DNA from: Komagataeibacter europaeus LMG 18890
GTDB lineage: Bacteria; Pseudomonadota; Alphaproteobacteria; Acetobacterales; Acetobacteraceae
Assembly: GCF_000285295.1 (NCBI RefSeq)
Contig: NZ_CADP01000004.1
Span: 1 to 64,000, forward strand
Length of the DNA stretch: 64,000 nt
Reading direction: 5' to 3'
The notes under the pieces are model-generated. The model ran no database searches, was not told the DNA's origin, and saw only the letters and a list, made by a program, of their open reading frames with translations. Made by a program: the position numbers and the translations under genes. The number at the start of each line of letters is the position of its first letter. The first letter of the stretch is position 1. This document shows positions 52,968 to 61,236 of the stretch, in pieces.

Positions 52968-53825
52968 ATGTATTCTGCGAATATGAAACAGGATTCGATA
53001 CTGATTACAGGTGCCTCGTCCGGAATTGGACGCGGGCTTGCCCTCGCCCTTGCGCGGCCGGGGCGTACGCTGCATCTGGGCGGACGCAATGCCGGCAACC
53101 TGCGCGCCGTGGCGACAGACTGCATCGCACGCGGCGCGGATGCCCGCATACGGGTGCAGGACGTCCGTGAACAGGCGGGCATGGAAGAATGGATCACGAC
53201 CGCCGGCCCGCTGGACCTGGTCTTTGCCTGCGCGGGGATTACCGCTTCCACCAGGGGCGGGGACGAAGCCCCGCATGAACCCGATGCGCAGGTCCGCCGC
53301 ATGTTCGCGACCAATATGGATGGCGTGCTGAATACGGTGCTGCCCGCCATCCACGTCATGCGCGCGCAGCCCCGCGCGGGTGATGGGGTGCGGGGGCGTA
53401 TCTGCGCCATGTCCTCGGTGGCGGGGCTTGTCTCCTTTCCCGGCACGCCGTCCTATTGCGCGTCAAAGGCGGCGGTGGACCGCTTCATGGTGGCGACGGG
53501 GGCCAACATGAAACGTGCGGGCATTGTCATGTCCAGCGTATGCTGCGGTTTTGTCGCCACCCCCATGACCACGCAGAACAGTTTCCACATGCCCGGCCTG
53601 ACCCAGACGGGTGACGCCGTGCGCGCCATCCTGTCGGGGATTGCGGCAGGCAGGCGGCGCATCTCGTTCCCGCGGTGGCTGGTGGCGGGATCCCGGTTCA
53701 TGGACCTGCTGCCGATGCGGATCGCGGAATACTATTATTATCGCCAGCCTGCGGGACAGGCGGGCACCATGGCGGAAACCGGGCTGGAAACAGGCAGTCC
53801 CGCCGCTTGCGACAATCAGGAATAG
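52968..53825 (+). CDS. short-chain dehydrogenase/reductase
   Basis: 285 aa, NAD(P)-dependent classical SDR. Cofactor motif TGASSGIGRG (about 12-21), FACAG (NNAG-like), catalytic Ser in MSSVAG and Tyr-x3-Lys in YCASKAAVDRF. C-terminal third ends with RIAEYYYYRQ, perhaps peripheral to the membrane. Substrate unknown. Start ATG 52968 follows AGGG closely; ATG 52983 is the alternative. The RND pump gene starts 27 bases behind it. Confidence 0.82.
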   Translation: MYSANMKQDSILITGASSGIGRGLALALARPGRTLHLGGRNAGNLRAVATDCIARGADARIRVQDVREQAGMEEWITTAGPLDLVFACAGITASTRGGDEAPHEPDAQVRRMFATNMDGVLNTVLPAIHVMRAQPRAGDGVRGRICAMSSVAGLVSFPGTPSYCASKAAVDRFMVATGANMKRAGIVMSSVCCGFVATPMTTQNSFHMPGLTQTGDAVRAILSGIAAGRRRISFPRWLVAGSRFMDLLPMRIAEYYYYRQPAGQAGTMAETGLETGSPAACDNQE

Positions 53826-53852
53826 CATGCATCCAGCACCCGGGAACAGGCA

Positions 53853-56800
53853 GTGAACCTGTGCCGTATTTTCATCCTGCGTCCGGTCGCGACCATTCTG
53901 CTGGCGGCAGCCATCGTCCTTTCGGGGCTTTTTGCCTACCGGGTCCTGCCGGTGGGCGATTTGCCCGACATCGCGGTGCCCGTCATTTATGTCGTGGCCA
54001 ACCAGCCAGGGGCATCGCCACAGCAGATGGCCAGTTCCGTCACCACCCCGCTGGAACGCAGGCTGGGACAGATCGCGGGCATCAGCGAGATTGAATCCGA
54101 TTCCAGCCAGGATAACGCCTTCATCCTGCTGACATTCAATGATTCAACCAATATCGATTCCGCCGCCAATGACGTGGAGGCTGCACTGCGCGCGGCCCGT
54201 GCCGATATGCCCGCGACGCTGGAATCACAGCCGCAGTACTGGAAGGCCAACCCGTCCGAAAATCCGATCATGATCCTGGCCCTGACATCGGACACGCAGC
54301 CGATGTCGGAACTGTATGATATCGCCAAGACACGGCTGCAGCCCCTGCTGTCACAGGTGCAGGGCGTGGGCTGGGTCGAGCTTATGGGCAGTTCCGCCCC
54401 TGCCGTGCGGGTGGAGATCAACCCGTGGCCACTGTTCAAATACGGGCTGGGGTTCGAGGACATCCGCTCCGCCCTGGCATCGGCCAACGCCAATACCCCC
54501 AAAGGCGTGATCGAGAACGACACCACGCGCTACACACTGGCCACCAATGACCAGGCGCGCAGTGCGGCGCAGTATCGCGACCTTGTCATCGGTTACCGCG
54601 ACAGCCGCCCCGTGCGGCTGCAGGACGTGGCCTATGTGCATAACGGCGTGGAAAATGAACGCCAGGTCGGCTTCCTGAACGGACACAGGGCCGCCATGGC
54701 CATTATCCTTCCGCGTGCAGGCGCCAATGTCATTCGCGTAACCGACCAGATCAAGGCCCGCCTTCCCGCCCTGCGCGCGGCCCTTCCGGCCGGGGTGACG
54801 CTGACCCCCGCCATGGACCGTTCCATCACCATCCGCGCGTCACTGGCCGATACGCAGTGGACGCTGCTGGTGTCGGTGCTGCTGGTTGTGGCCGTTGTGC
54901 TGGTGTTTCTGCGCACGCCACGATCCACCCTGATCCCGGCCATTACGGTGCCCATTTCGCTGGCGGGCACGCTGGCGATCATGTCGCTGTTCCATTTCTC
55001 GCTCGATATCCTGTCCCTCATGGCGCTGACCATCGCGACCGGCTTCGTGGTGGATGACGCCATCGTGGTGCTGGAAAACATCGCCCGCCACATGGAGGCG
55101 GGCATGGGGCGGATGGAGGCGTCGCTCAAGGGATCGCGTGAAATCGGGTTTACCGTCATGTCGATCACCATATCGCTGGTGGCGGTGTTCCTGCCGCTGC
55201 TGCTGCTGGGGGGGACGCCGGGCAAGGTCTTTTTCGAATTTTCCATGACGCTGGCCATTACCGTCACCGTTTCGCTGGTGCTCGCCCTCAGCCTGACGCC
55301 GATGATGTGCAGCCTTTTGCTGGAAGTCAGCCATGACACGCCCCTGCCCCCCGACGCGCCGTGGTGGCGGCGCTGGCCCCGCATGGCGGGCGACTGGCTG
55401 GAAGCGGGCTACCAGCATCTGCTGCGGTTTTATGAACGCACGCTGGATGTGGCGCTGCGCCACCATGTGCTGACCGCCGTGACCCTGCCGCTGAGCCTTG
55501 CGATCATGATCGGGGTGATCGTGCTCATGCCCAAGGGGATACTGCCCAAGGAAGATGTGGCCATGGTCATGAGTTTCTTCCGCGCGGACCAGACCACGTC
55601 GTTTCCCGCCATGACGGAAAAGATCCGCGCCATAAGCAATGCCCTGACCGCCGACAAGGACACGCAGGAAGTCGTCGCCTTTTCCGGGGACACCAATATC
55701 GAGGGACAGGCCTTCGCCCAGATGGTCGACCGCACCCGGCGCGATGATGGCCCCGATGAGATGATCGAACGCATCCACAAGCGGCTAGCCGATATTCCGG
55801 GGCTTGACGTGTCCCTGTTTTCGGCGGGCGACATAAGCGGCGGTGGCGGACGGCAGAAGGAAGGCGCCTATCGCTACCTGCTGACCAGTGATGACGCGGA
55901 CGCCCTTTACACATGGGTGCCTGCCCTGACATCGGCGCTGCGCACGGCCCCCGCCCTGCGCGATGTCACGACGGATGTCATGAACAATGGGGCCGCGATC
56001 CATGCCGACATCATCCGCGACCTTGCGGCGCGGTACCTGATTACGCCGCAACTGGTCAGCAACACGCTGTATGACGCGTTTGGCCAGCGCATCGCATCCA
56101 ACATCTCCACATCGCTTGCGACCTATCATGTGGTGATGGAAGTGGCGGACCAGTACCGCACATCGCCCGACATCCTGCAGTCATTCCGCATTTCCACCGC
56201 CGGTGGCAGCCCCGGCGGCGGCACGGTGTCCAATACGGTCCGCGCCCGCATGGCCACCACCACGCAGGCCAGCACCAGCACGCAGCTGAGCCAGCAGTCC
56301 TTCCGCAACGAAATCGCCAACAGGCTGGCGGGCGGCACGGGCGCGTCAAACGGGTCGGCCGTGTCATCCAGCACCGAAACCATGCTGCCCCTTTCAAACG
56401 TGGCGCGGCTTGAACCCCGCCCCACCGCCATTACCGTGTCGCACAAGGCGGGGTTCGTATCGGCGGCCATTTCCTTCAACCTTGCCCCCGGCATGGCGTT
56501 GAGTGACGCCGCCGCCACCATTGCCGACACCATGGTGCGGCTGCATGTGCCACAGACCATCCATGGCGGCTTTACCGGGCAGGCGGCGCAGTTCCAGTCC
56601 GCCATCATCAACGAGGTGCTGATCTTCATCGCGGCCCTTGTCACGATCTATGTGACGCTGGGCATCCTGTATGAAAGCTACATCCATCCGCTGACCATCA
56701 TGTCCACCCTGCCTTCGGCCGGGGTGGGGGCGGTGCTGGCGCTGTGGGCGCTGGGGCAGGAGTTTTCGCTGATCACCATGATCGGGATGATCCTGCTGGT

Positions 56801-57161
56801 GGGAATCGTGAAGAAAAACGCCATCCTGATCGTGGATTTCGCGCTGCATGCCGAACGTGACCGGGGGCTGGACGCCCGCCATGCCATTCGCGATGCATGC
56901 ATCCAGCGCTTCCGCCCCATCCTCATGACCACGCTGGCAGCGGCCCTTGGGGCCGTGCCACTGATTACCAACAGTGGCTATGGCGTGGAAATGCGCCGCC
57001 CGCTGGGCATTACGGTGGTGGGAGGGCTTATGATGAGCCAGCTGCTGACCCTCTACACCACGCCGGTCATCTATCTTTACATGGAACGCATCCGGCTATG
57101 GACCCGGCGGACCATGGGCAGGCTGCTGTCGCGCACGAAGGGACAAGAAAATTTTCGATAA
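53853..57161 (+). CDS. RND family efflux pump, inner-membrane subunit
   Basis: 1102 aa, longer than the usual 1020-1050. Proton-driven tripartite exporter of the HAE-1 (MdtB/MdtC/AcrB-like) group. FILRPVATILLAAAIVLSG is the first helix; the proton-relay Asp pair is in GFVVDDAIVVLENI (helix 4), and late helices include GIVKKNAILIVDFAL. Extra length comes partly from a Gly/Ser/Thr-rich insertion at about residues 785-843 in the second periplasmic part. GTG start at 53853. No membrane fusion protein or TolC-like gene is adjacent, so it must borrow partners. Confidence 0.9.
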   Translation: MNLCRIFILRPVATILLAAAIVLSGLFAYRVLPVGDLPDIAVPVIYVVANQPGASPQQMASSVTTPLERRLGQIAGISEIESDSSQDNAFILLTFNDSTNIDSAANDVEAALRAARADMPATLESQPQYWKANPSENPIMILALTSDTQPMSELYDIAKTRLQPLLSQVQGVGWVELMGSSAPAVRVEINPWPLFKYGLGFEDIRSALASANANTPKGVIENDTTRYTLATNDQARSAAQYRDLVIGYRDSRPVRLQDVAYVHNGVENERQVGFLNGHRAAMAIILPRAGANVIRVTDQIKARLPALRAALPAGVTLTPAMDRSITIRASLADTQWTLLVSVLLVVAVVLVFLRTPRSTLIPAITVPISLAGTLAIMSLFHFSLDILSLMALTIATGFVVDDAIVVLENIARHMEAGMGRMEASLKGSREIGFTVMSITISLVAVFLPLLLLGGTPGKVFFEFSMTLAITVTVSLVLALSLTPMMCSLLLEVSHDTPLPPDAPWWRRWPRMAGDWLEAGYQHLLRFYERTLDVALRHHVLTAVTLPLSLAIMIGVIVLMPKGILPKEDVAMVMSFFRADQTTSFPAMTEKIRAISNALTADKDTQEVVAFSGDTNIEGQAFAQMVDRTRRDDGPDEMIERIHKRLADIPGLDVSLFSAGDISGGGGRQKEGAYRYLLTSDDADALYTWVPALTSALRTAPALRDVTTDVMNNGAAIHADIIRDLAARYLITPQLVSNTLYDAFGQRIASNISTSLATYHVVMEVADQYRTSPDILQSFRISTAGGSPGGGTVSNTVRARMATTTQASTSTQLSQQSFRNEIANRLAGGTGASNGSAVSSSTETMLPLSNVARLEPRPTAITVSHKAGFVSAAISFNLAPGMALSDAAATIADTMVRLHVPQTIHGGFTGQAAQFQSAIINEVLIFIAALVTIYVTLGILYESYIHPLTIMSTLPSAGVGAVLALWALGQEFSLITMIGMILLVGIVKKNAILIVDFALHAERDRGLDARHAIRDACIQRFRPILMTTLAAALGAVPLITNSGYGVEMRRPLGITVVGGLMMSQLLTLYTTPVIYLYMERIRLWTRRTMGRLLSRTKGQENFR

Positions 57162-57216
57162 TTGAAAATAGGGGGTTGCGGGGTCCGGCAGGGTCAGTTA
57201 AAAGCCGCCTCACAGC

Positions 57217-57293
57217 GCACCCGTAGCTCAACTGGATAGAGCACCAGACTACGAATCTGGGGGTTAGAGGTTCGAGTCCTTTCGGGTGCGCCA
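57217..57293 (+). tRNA. tRNA-Arg (anticodon ACG)
   Basis: 77 bases with encoded CCA. Acceptor arms GCACCCG and CGGGTGC, D arm AGCTCAACTGGATAGAGC, anticodon arm CAGACTACGAATCTG with ACG in the loop, T arm with GGTTCGAGT. A34 is expected to be deaminated to inosine, reading CGU, CGC and CGA. Confidence 0.97.
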
Positions 57294-57498
57294 CTTTCCT
57301 TGAAATCAGAAATTACCGTTGTGGCGCAGCCTTCTGGTCCTGTGCCTGTCCGCATGTCCGGGCGCATGGATGCCTGCCACCCTTGCGCTATATCGCGGCA
57401 TGAAATCGTTCCTGATTCAAAAAGATGAGGTGCCTGCCGCCCCCGTGGCTGCTACACCGTTACCTGATTTTTCTTTCGTCTGAATTCAGGAAACCAGA

Positions 57499-58713
57499 AT
57501 GAGCGGGTCCAGCCTCCCCGAAAACATTCCCCCACATGCGCCATCCGAACGTTCTGGCGGCATCCTGTCCTGGATCGACCGCAGGCTTCCGGTCATAAGC
57601 GGCTTCCGGCAGGAATATATCGACTTCCGCATGCCATGGAACCTGAATGCGCTGTGGAATTTCGGGGCGATCCTGACCGCAGTGCTGGTGCTGATGCTGG
57701 CCACGGGCATTTTCCTGGCCATGAACTATACCCCCACCTCCGCCGGGGCCTTCATGTCGGTGGAGATGATTGAACGCCAGCTACCGGGTGGCTGGATGCT
57801 GCGCGCGATGCACATGACCGGGGCCAGCCTGTTCATGGCCGCGCTGTATATCCACCTGTTCCGGGGGCTGTATTACGGGTCATACAAGCAGCCGCGCGAA
57901 ATCCTGTGGCTGAGTGGCCTGGGGCTGCTGCTGATGGTCATGGTCACGGCATTCGCGGGCTATGTGCTGCCATGGGGGCAGATGTCCTACTGGGGGGCCG
58001 ATGTCGCGGGCAAGGCGGTGGGCGCCGTGCCGGTCATTGGCGGAACACTTGAACACATCATGGAAGGCAGCGACCAGCTGGGGGATATCTTCATCCACCG
58101 CTTCTTCGTGCTGCACTTCCTCATGGCGTTCGCCATTGTGGCTGTCGTGGCCTTCCATGTGGCGGCGCTGCATGTCAGCGGGCCGAACAATCCCGATGGC
58201 AAGCCGGTGCCCGAACGCCAGACCGTGCCCTTCCACCCCTATTACACCACCAAGGACCTGACGGGCCTCGTGCTGTTCGCGCTGGTGTTCGTAGCCCTTG
58301 CGTTCCTGTGGCCCGACCTGTTGTCCGAGCCGGAAAACTACCGCCCCGCCAACCCCATGCACACGCCCGCCGATATTGAACCGGAATGGTATTTCCTGCC
58401 GTTCTATGGCCTGCTGCAGTCGGTGCCGTCCAAGTTTGGCGGTCTGCTGGCGGCGGCGGGGTCGATCCTGATCCTGTTTGCGGTGCCGTGGCTGGACCGT
58501 TCGCCCGTCCGTTCGGCGCGCTTTCGCCCGGCCTGCCGGATGGGCATGGCGGGACTGGTCATATCGTTCGTGCTGATGGGACTGGTGGGCCGTCACCATG
58601 CCGAAGGCGGCTGGATGATCGCGGGCCGGATCGCGGCACTGTATTATTTCGGTTATTTCCTTGTGCTGCTGCCCCTATGCGCACGGCGTGAACGGCAGCA
58701 GTCCGACGCCTGA
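57499..58713 (+). CDS. petB: cytochrome b of the bc1 complex, without Rieske or c1 genes nearby
   Basis: 404 aa, eight helices. Heme ligands: His-x13-His in helix B (HMTGASLFMAALYIH) and His-x13-His in helix D (HFLMAFAIVAVVAFH); 13-residue spacing in helix D is bc1-type, while b6f has 14. The Qo motif PEWY is in IEPEWYFLPFYGLLQS, and the helix C region WGADVAGKAVGAVPVIGG is intact, so the protein looks functional. In most bacteria it stands in petABC; here upstream is tRNA-Arg and downstream a thiamine riboswitch, with no Rieske or c1 gene. Either the operon has been split or this is an extra copy. Confidence 0.92.
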   Translation: MSGSSLPENIPPHAPSERSGGILSWIDRRLPVISGFRQEYIDFRMPWNLNALWNFGAILTAVLVLMLATGIFLAMNYTPTSAGAFMSVEMIERQLPGGWMLRAMHMTGASLFMAALYIHLFRGLYYGSYKQPREILWLSGLGLLLMVMVTAFAGYVLPWGQMSYWGADVAGKAVGAVPVIGGTLEHIMEGSDQLGDIFIHRFFVLHFLMAFAIVAVVAFHVAALHVSGPNNPDGKPVPERQTVPFHPYYTTKDLTGLVLFALVFVALAFLWPDLLSEPENYRPANPMHTPADIEPEWYFLPFYGLLQSVPSKFGGLLAAAGSILILFAVPWLDRSPVRSARFRPACRMGMAGLVISFVLMGLVGRHHAEGGWMIAGRIAALYYFGYFLVLLPLCARRERQQSDA

Positions 58714-58772
58714 TACGGGATCGGGCATGGTCTTTCATCCGTGACTTGACGGATGCGGGCTGTGCCCACACT

Positions 58773-58861
58773 CTTCCTGCCTGACCGGGGTGCCCATGAC
58801 ATGTGTGGGCTGAGATCACACCCGTTGAACCTGATCTGGGTCATGCCAGCGAAGGGAGGCT
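58773..58861 (+). promoter_or_regulatory. thiamine pyrophosphate (THI) riboswitch
   Basis: The conserved core is complete: GGGGTGCCC in the first arm, CTGAGATCACACCC, the pyrimidine-sensor stretch TTGAACCTGATCTGG, then ATGCCAGCGAAGGGA. It ends about 77 bases before the gene at 58938. In the family TPP binding lowers expression by terminator formation or by hiding the ribosome site; I could not see a clear terminator with a T run, so translational control is more likely here. Confidence 0.95.
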
Positions 58862-58937
58862 GTCCCGATCGGGACGCAAGCACCCGTTCCCTGCCTGCCG
58901 TGGATCACGGACGTCATGGAAAGGGAGCCCGTCATCC

Positions 58938-59903
58938 ATGCGAACCTTCATGCGCGCCTTCTGGGCAGCAGGTATCCTGTCCTGCACGGCGCTGGCGTTG
59001 CCTGCCCATGCCGCAAGCCAGCAGGTCACGGTCGTGCTGTACTGGTTCCTCAACGCCGATCACGCCGCCCTTCTGGCCGCCCGGTACAGCGGCGCATTCG
59101 CCCGTCATGGGCTGGATGTACAACTGGTCGCGCCAGCGGACCCCGGATCCCCCGCGCGCCTGGTCGCGGCGGGGCAGGCGGACCTGGCCATATCCTACCA
59201 GACGCAGCTTGGCATGCTGGCGGACCAGAACATCCCGCTGGTACGGGTGGGCACCCTGATCGATACCCCGCTGAATGTCCTGATTACGGGGGAAGGTGTC
59301 CACACCATCGCCGACCTGAAGGGCAAAACCATTGGCGTGTCCATGCCGGGGGTGGATGACGCGGCACTGGACACCATGCTGCATTCGGCAGGACTGGCCA
59401 TGACCGACGTGCATCAGGTCAATGTCAATTTCCAGCTGGAACAGGCCATCATAAGTCATGCCGTGGATGGCGTGATCGGGGCGGTGCGGACATATGAACT
59501 GATCGACCTGCAGCAGAAAGGGATAAAGGTTTCCGCGTTTTTCCCCGAGGAACATGGCGTGCCGATGTCAGATGAACTGATCTTCCTGGCCGGTCGCGAC
59601 CATGCGCACGATGCATGGATACGCCAGTTCATGGATGCGCTGGCGGAGGGGGCGAATACCCTGATCAACCACCCCGACGCCATGCTGGCCCAGACGATCC
59701 ATGACCACCCGGAATTCGATACGCCGCTGAACCGGGCGGCATGGCAGGCCACCCTGCCGCGCATCTGCAAGCAGCCAGCGCTGCTGGACGTGCCCCGCTA
59801 TACCGCTTTCGCCGCGTTCCTGCATGCCCATGGCATGATGACGCATGACATGCCGCTGGAACAGTACGCCATCGATCCGTTCAACCGGACTGCGGTACCC
59901 TGA
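58938..59903 (+). CDS. thiY: thiamine-precursor binding protein, ThiY/NMT1-like
   Basis: 321 aa periplasmic solute-binding protein of the NMT1/THI5 fold. Signal peptide (FMRAFWAAGILSCTALALPA, cut near AHA/AS), then VTVVLYWFLNADHAALLAAR with the conserved Trp-x-x-N-x-x-H pattern, LVAAGQADLAISYQTQLG, and the ligand-site segment LKGKTIGVSMPGVDDAA. Under a TPP riboswitch, so it should bind a pyrimidine precursor such as N-formyl-4-amino-5-aminomethyl-2-methylpyrimidine. The ThiX permease and ThiZ ATPase are not adjacent (DUF2721 follows on the opposite strand). Confidence 0.82.
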   Translation: MRTFMRAFWAAGILSCTALALPAHAASQQVTVVLYWFLNADHAALLAARYSGAFARHGLDVQLVAPADPGSPARLVAAGQADLAISYQTQLGMLADQNIPLVRVGTLIDTPLNVLITGEGVHTIADLKGKTIGVSMPGVDDAALDTMLHSAGLAMTDVHQVNVNFQLEQAIISHAVDGVIGAVRTYELIDLQQKGIKVSAFFPEEHGVPMSDELIFLAGRDHAHDAWIRQFMDALAEGANTLINHPDAMLAQTIHDHPEFDTPLNRAAWQATLPRICKQPALLDVPRYTAFAAFLHAHGMMTHDMPLEQYAIDPFNRTAVP

Positions 59904-59911
59904 CCGGCATG

Positions 59912-60427
59912 TCAGTCAACGATGTTGTTCAGCATGTCCTGCTTGTGCGGCAGGAAGGTCGTGACCCGCAGGCCATGCCACGCAACAAGGCTGTCACCAA
60001 GGAACATGGCCAGCGCAATGACGGTGCAGACCAGCGCATTGCCGAACATCAGTACCAGCCACCATGCAATCGACGCATCGCGCACGCTGCCCATGAACAG
60101 CGCAAAGGCTGAGCCACAGGCCGATGCCCCACCCACGCCCGCGAACAGGATGGACGCATCCAGCAGCAGGGTACGGTAATGCAGATGCGTCAACCGGCGT
60201 AACAGCAGCACGGAATCCGTGCTGCTTTTGTCATCGGCATTTTCCAGCTTGTCGCGTACCGTCTCGATATGGTCACTGACACGGGCCAGTCGTGTATTGA
60301 ACATGTTCAGCAACGTGCCGATACCCGACAGCATGAAAACCGGTGTCAGCGCGGTCTGGATCAGGTGGGCGACACCATCAACGGATGCATCGGGAACAAG
60401 GCCGGGGAAGGCAGACACGAAAGGCAT
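59912..60427 (-). CDS. DUF2721 family membrane protein
   Basis: 171 aa, function unknown. Helices at about 20-40 (HLIQTALTPVFMLSGIGTLLNMF), 90-115 (TLLLDASILFAGVGGASACGSAFALFMG) and 118-145 (WWLVLMFGNALVCTVIALAMFLGD), with a conserved cytoplasmic segment TRLARVSDHIETVRDKLE after the first helix, which is the family hallmark. Start uncertain: ATG 60427 (AAGGAT before it) or TTG 60445. Convergent with the ThiY-like gene, 8 bases apart. Confidence 0.8.
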   Translation of the reverse strand: MPFVSAFPGLVPDASVDGVAHLIQTALTPVFMLSGIGTLLNMFNTRLARVSDHIETVRDKLENADDKSSTDSVLLLRRLTHLHYRTLLLDASILFAGVGGASACGSAFALFMGSVRDASIAWWLVLMFGNALVCTVIALAMFLGDSLVAWHGLRVTTFLPHKQDMLNNIVD

Positions 60428-60519
60428 ATCCTTGGCTACGGGCAAAGCCTGCGTTTTTTGGGCTTATCACCGTCCACGTCAAGGACAGAGTCGATATTGC
60501 GCACACGTAAGGAGAGTCC

Positions 60520-60765
60520 ATGTCACATAATTACGCAACACCACTGACACCGGAAAAACGGCTGGCGCGTGTTCTGGCGCGCATCCCGGTGGACTGGACG
60601 CTCAGCCTTGACCGCCAGCCTTCATCCACCGGTACGGTCCAGTGGCGTGCGCGCCTGGGCATGCCCGGACAGGACGCGGCGGAATGGACCAGGCCCCATG
60701 ACACGATGGTCGATGCGCTGGAAGCCGCGTGGCGGCAAGCCCGCACGGCCCTGAATGCGGGATAG
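60520..60765 (+). CDS. small hypothetical protein
   Basis: 81 aa, not recognised. A good ribosome site (AAGGAG, 6 bases before ATG) and clear GC-rich third positions argue that it is real. Sequence is soluble and charged: LTPEKRLARVLARIPVDWTL, a beta-like middle TVQWRARLGMPGQDAAEW and a helical end DALEAAWRQARTALNAG. Stands alone between DUF2721 (divergent) and a long AT-rich gap. Confidence 0.6.
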   Translation: MSHNYATPLTPEKRLARVLARIPVDWTLSLDRQPSSTGTVQWRARLGMPGQDAAEWTRPHDTMVDALEAAWRQARTALNAG

Positions 60766-61236
60766 GGCATATGGGATACAGTCAATAATTAACCAATAGA
60801 ATACAAACACAGCTTTGTGATGATATATTCTGTATTCCTGAATGCAGATAACGTACCTGTGTTGTTTTTTACTGATCACGGGGCAGAAAAACATGCGCAC
60901 ACGATTGTTTGATGCATCCTTCGAAATGTTACGATACCGACTCTTTCCCTGTCTCGCGGTCCCTGTCGTACTGCGATATCGTACGCTTCCGGTCGGAAAA
61001 CGCACATGTGTTCTCCACTGACCATATTTTGAACATTGTATGAAAAAGAAGGAAGATTTGCCAACGAATCCATCCGGATACGGGAACACATGACCTGTTT
61101 TCATCCCCTGCGGGGGGAAGAGTCCCTGTGTTATTACATACATGTCATGTAGCTGGACGGCACCTGTTGCGCCTGATGGGGGCCATTGACCCGCAGGGTT
61201 TTATACAACATGAATGCTGGCAGGGAGTTTAATACT
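60766..61236. other. long AT-rich leader region before the porin gene
   Basis: About 470 bases of lower GC than the flanks. I see no supported protein gene and no strong terminator. Such long leaders before porin genes often carry regulatory sites; none could be assigned. A minus-strand frame of 173 codons in this stretch extends into the small gene's shadow and has no coding character. Confidence 0.5.

Noticed and set aside
57067-57294. 75-codon minus-strand frame over tRNA-Arg
   Set aside because: Typical false protein produced by reading across a tRNA gene.
60622-61143. 173-codon minus-strand frame before the porin gene
   Set aside because: AT-rich region without coding character; overlaps the better supported 81-residue gene on the other strand.
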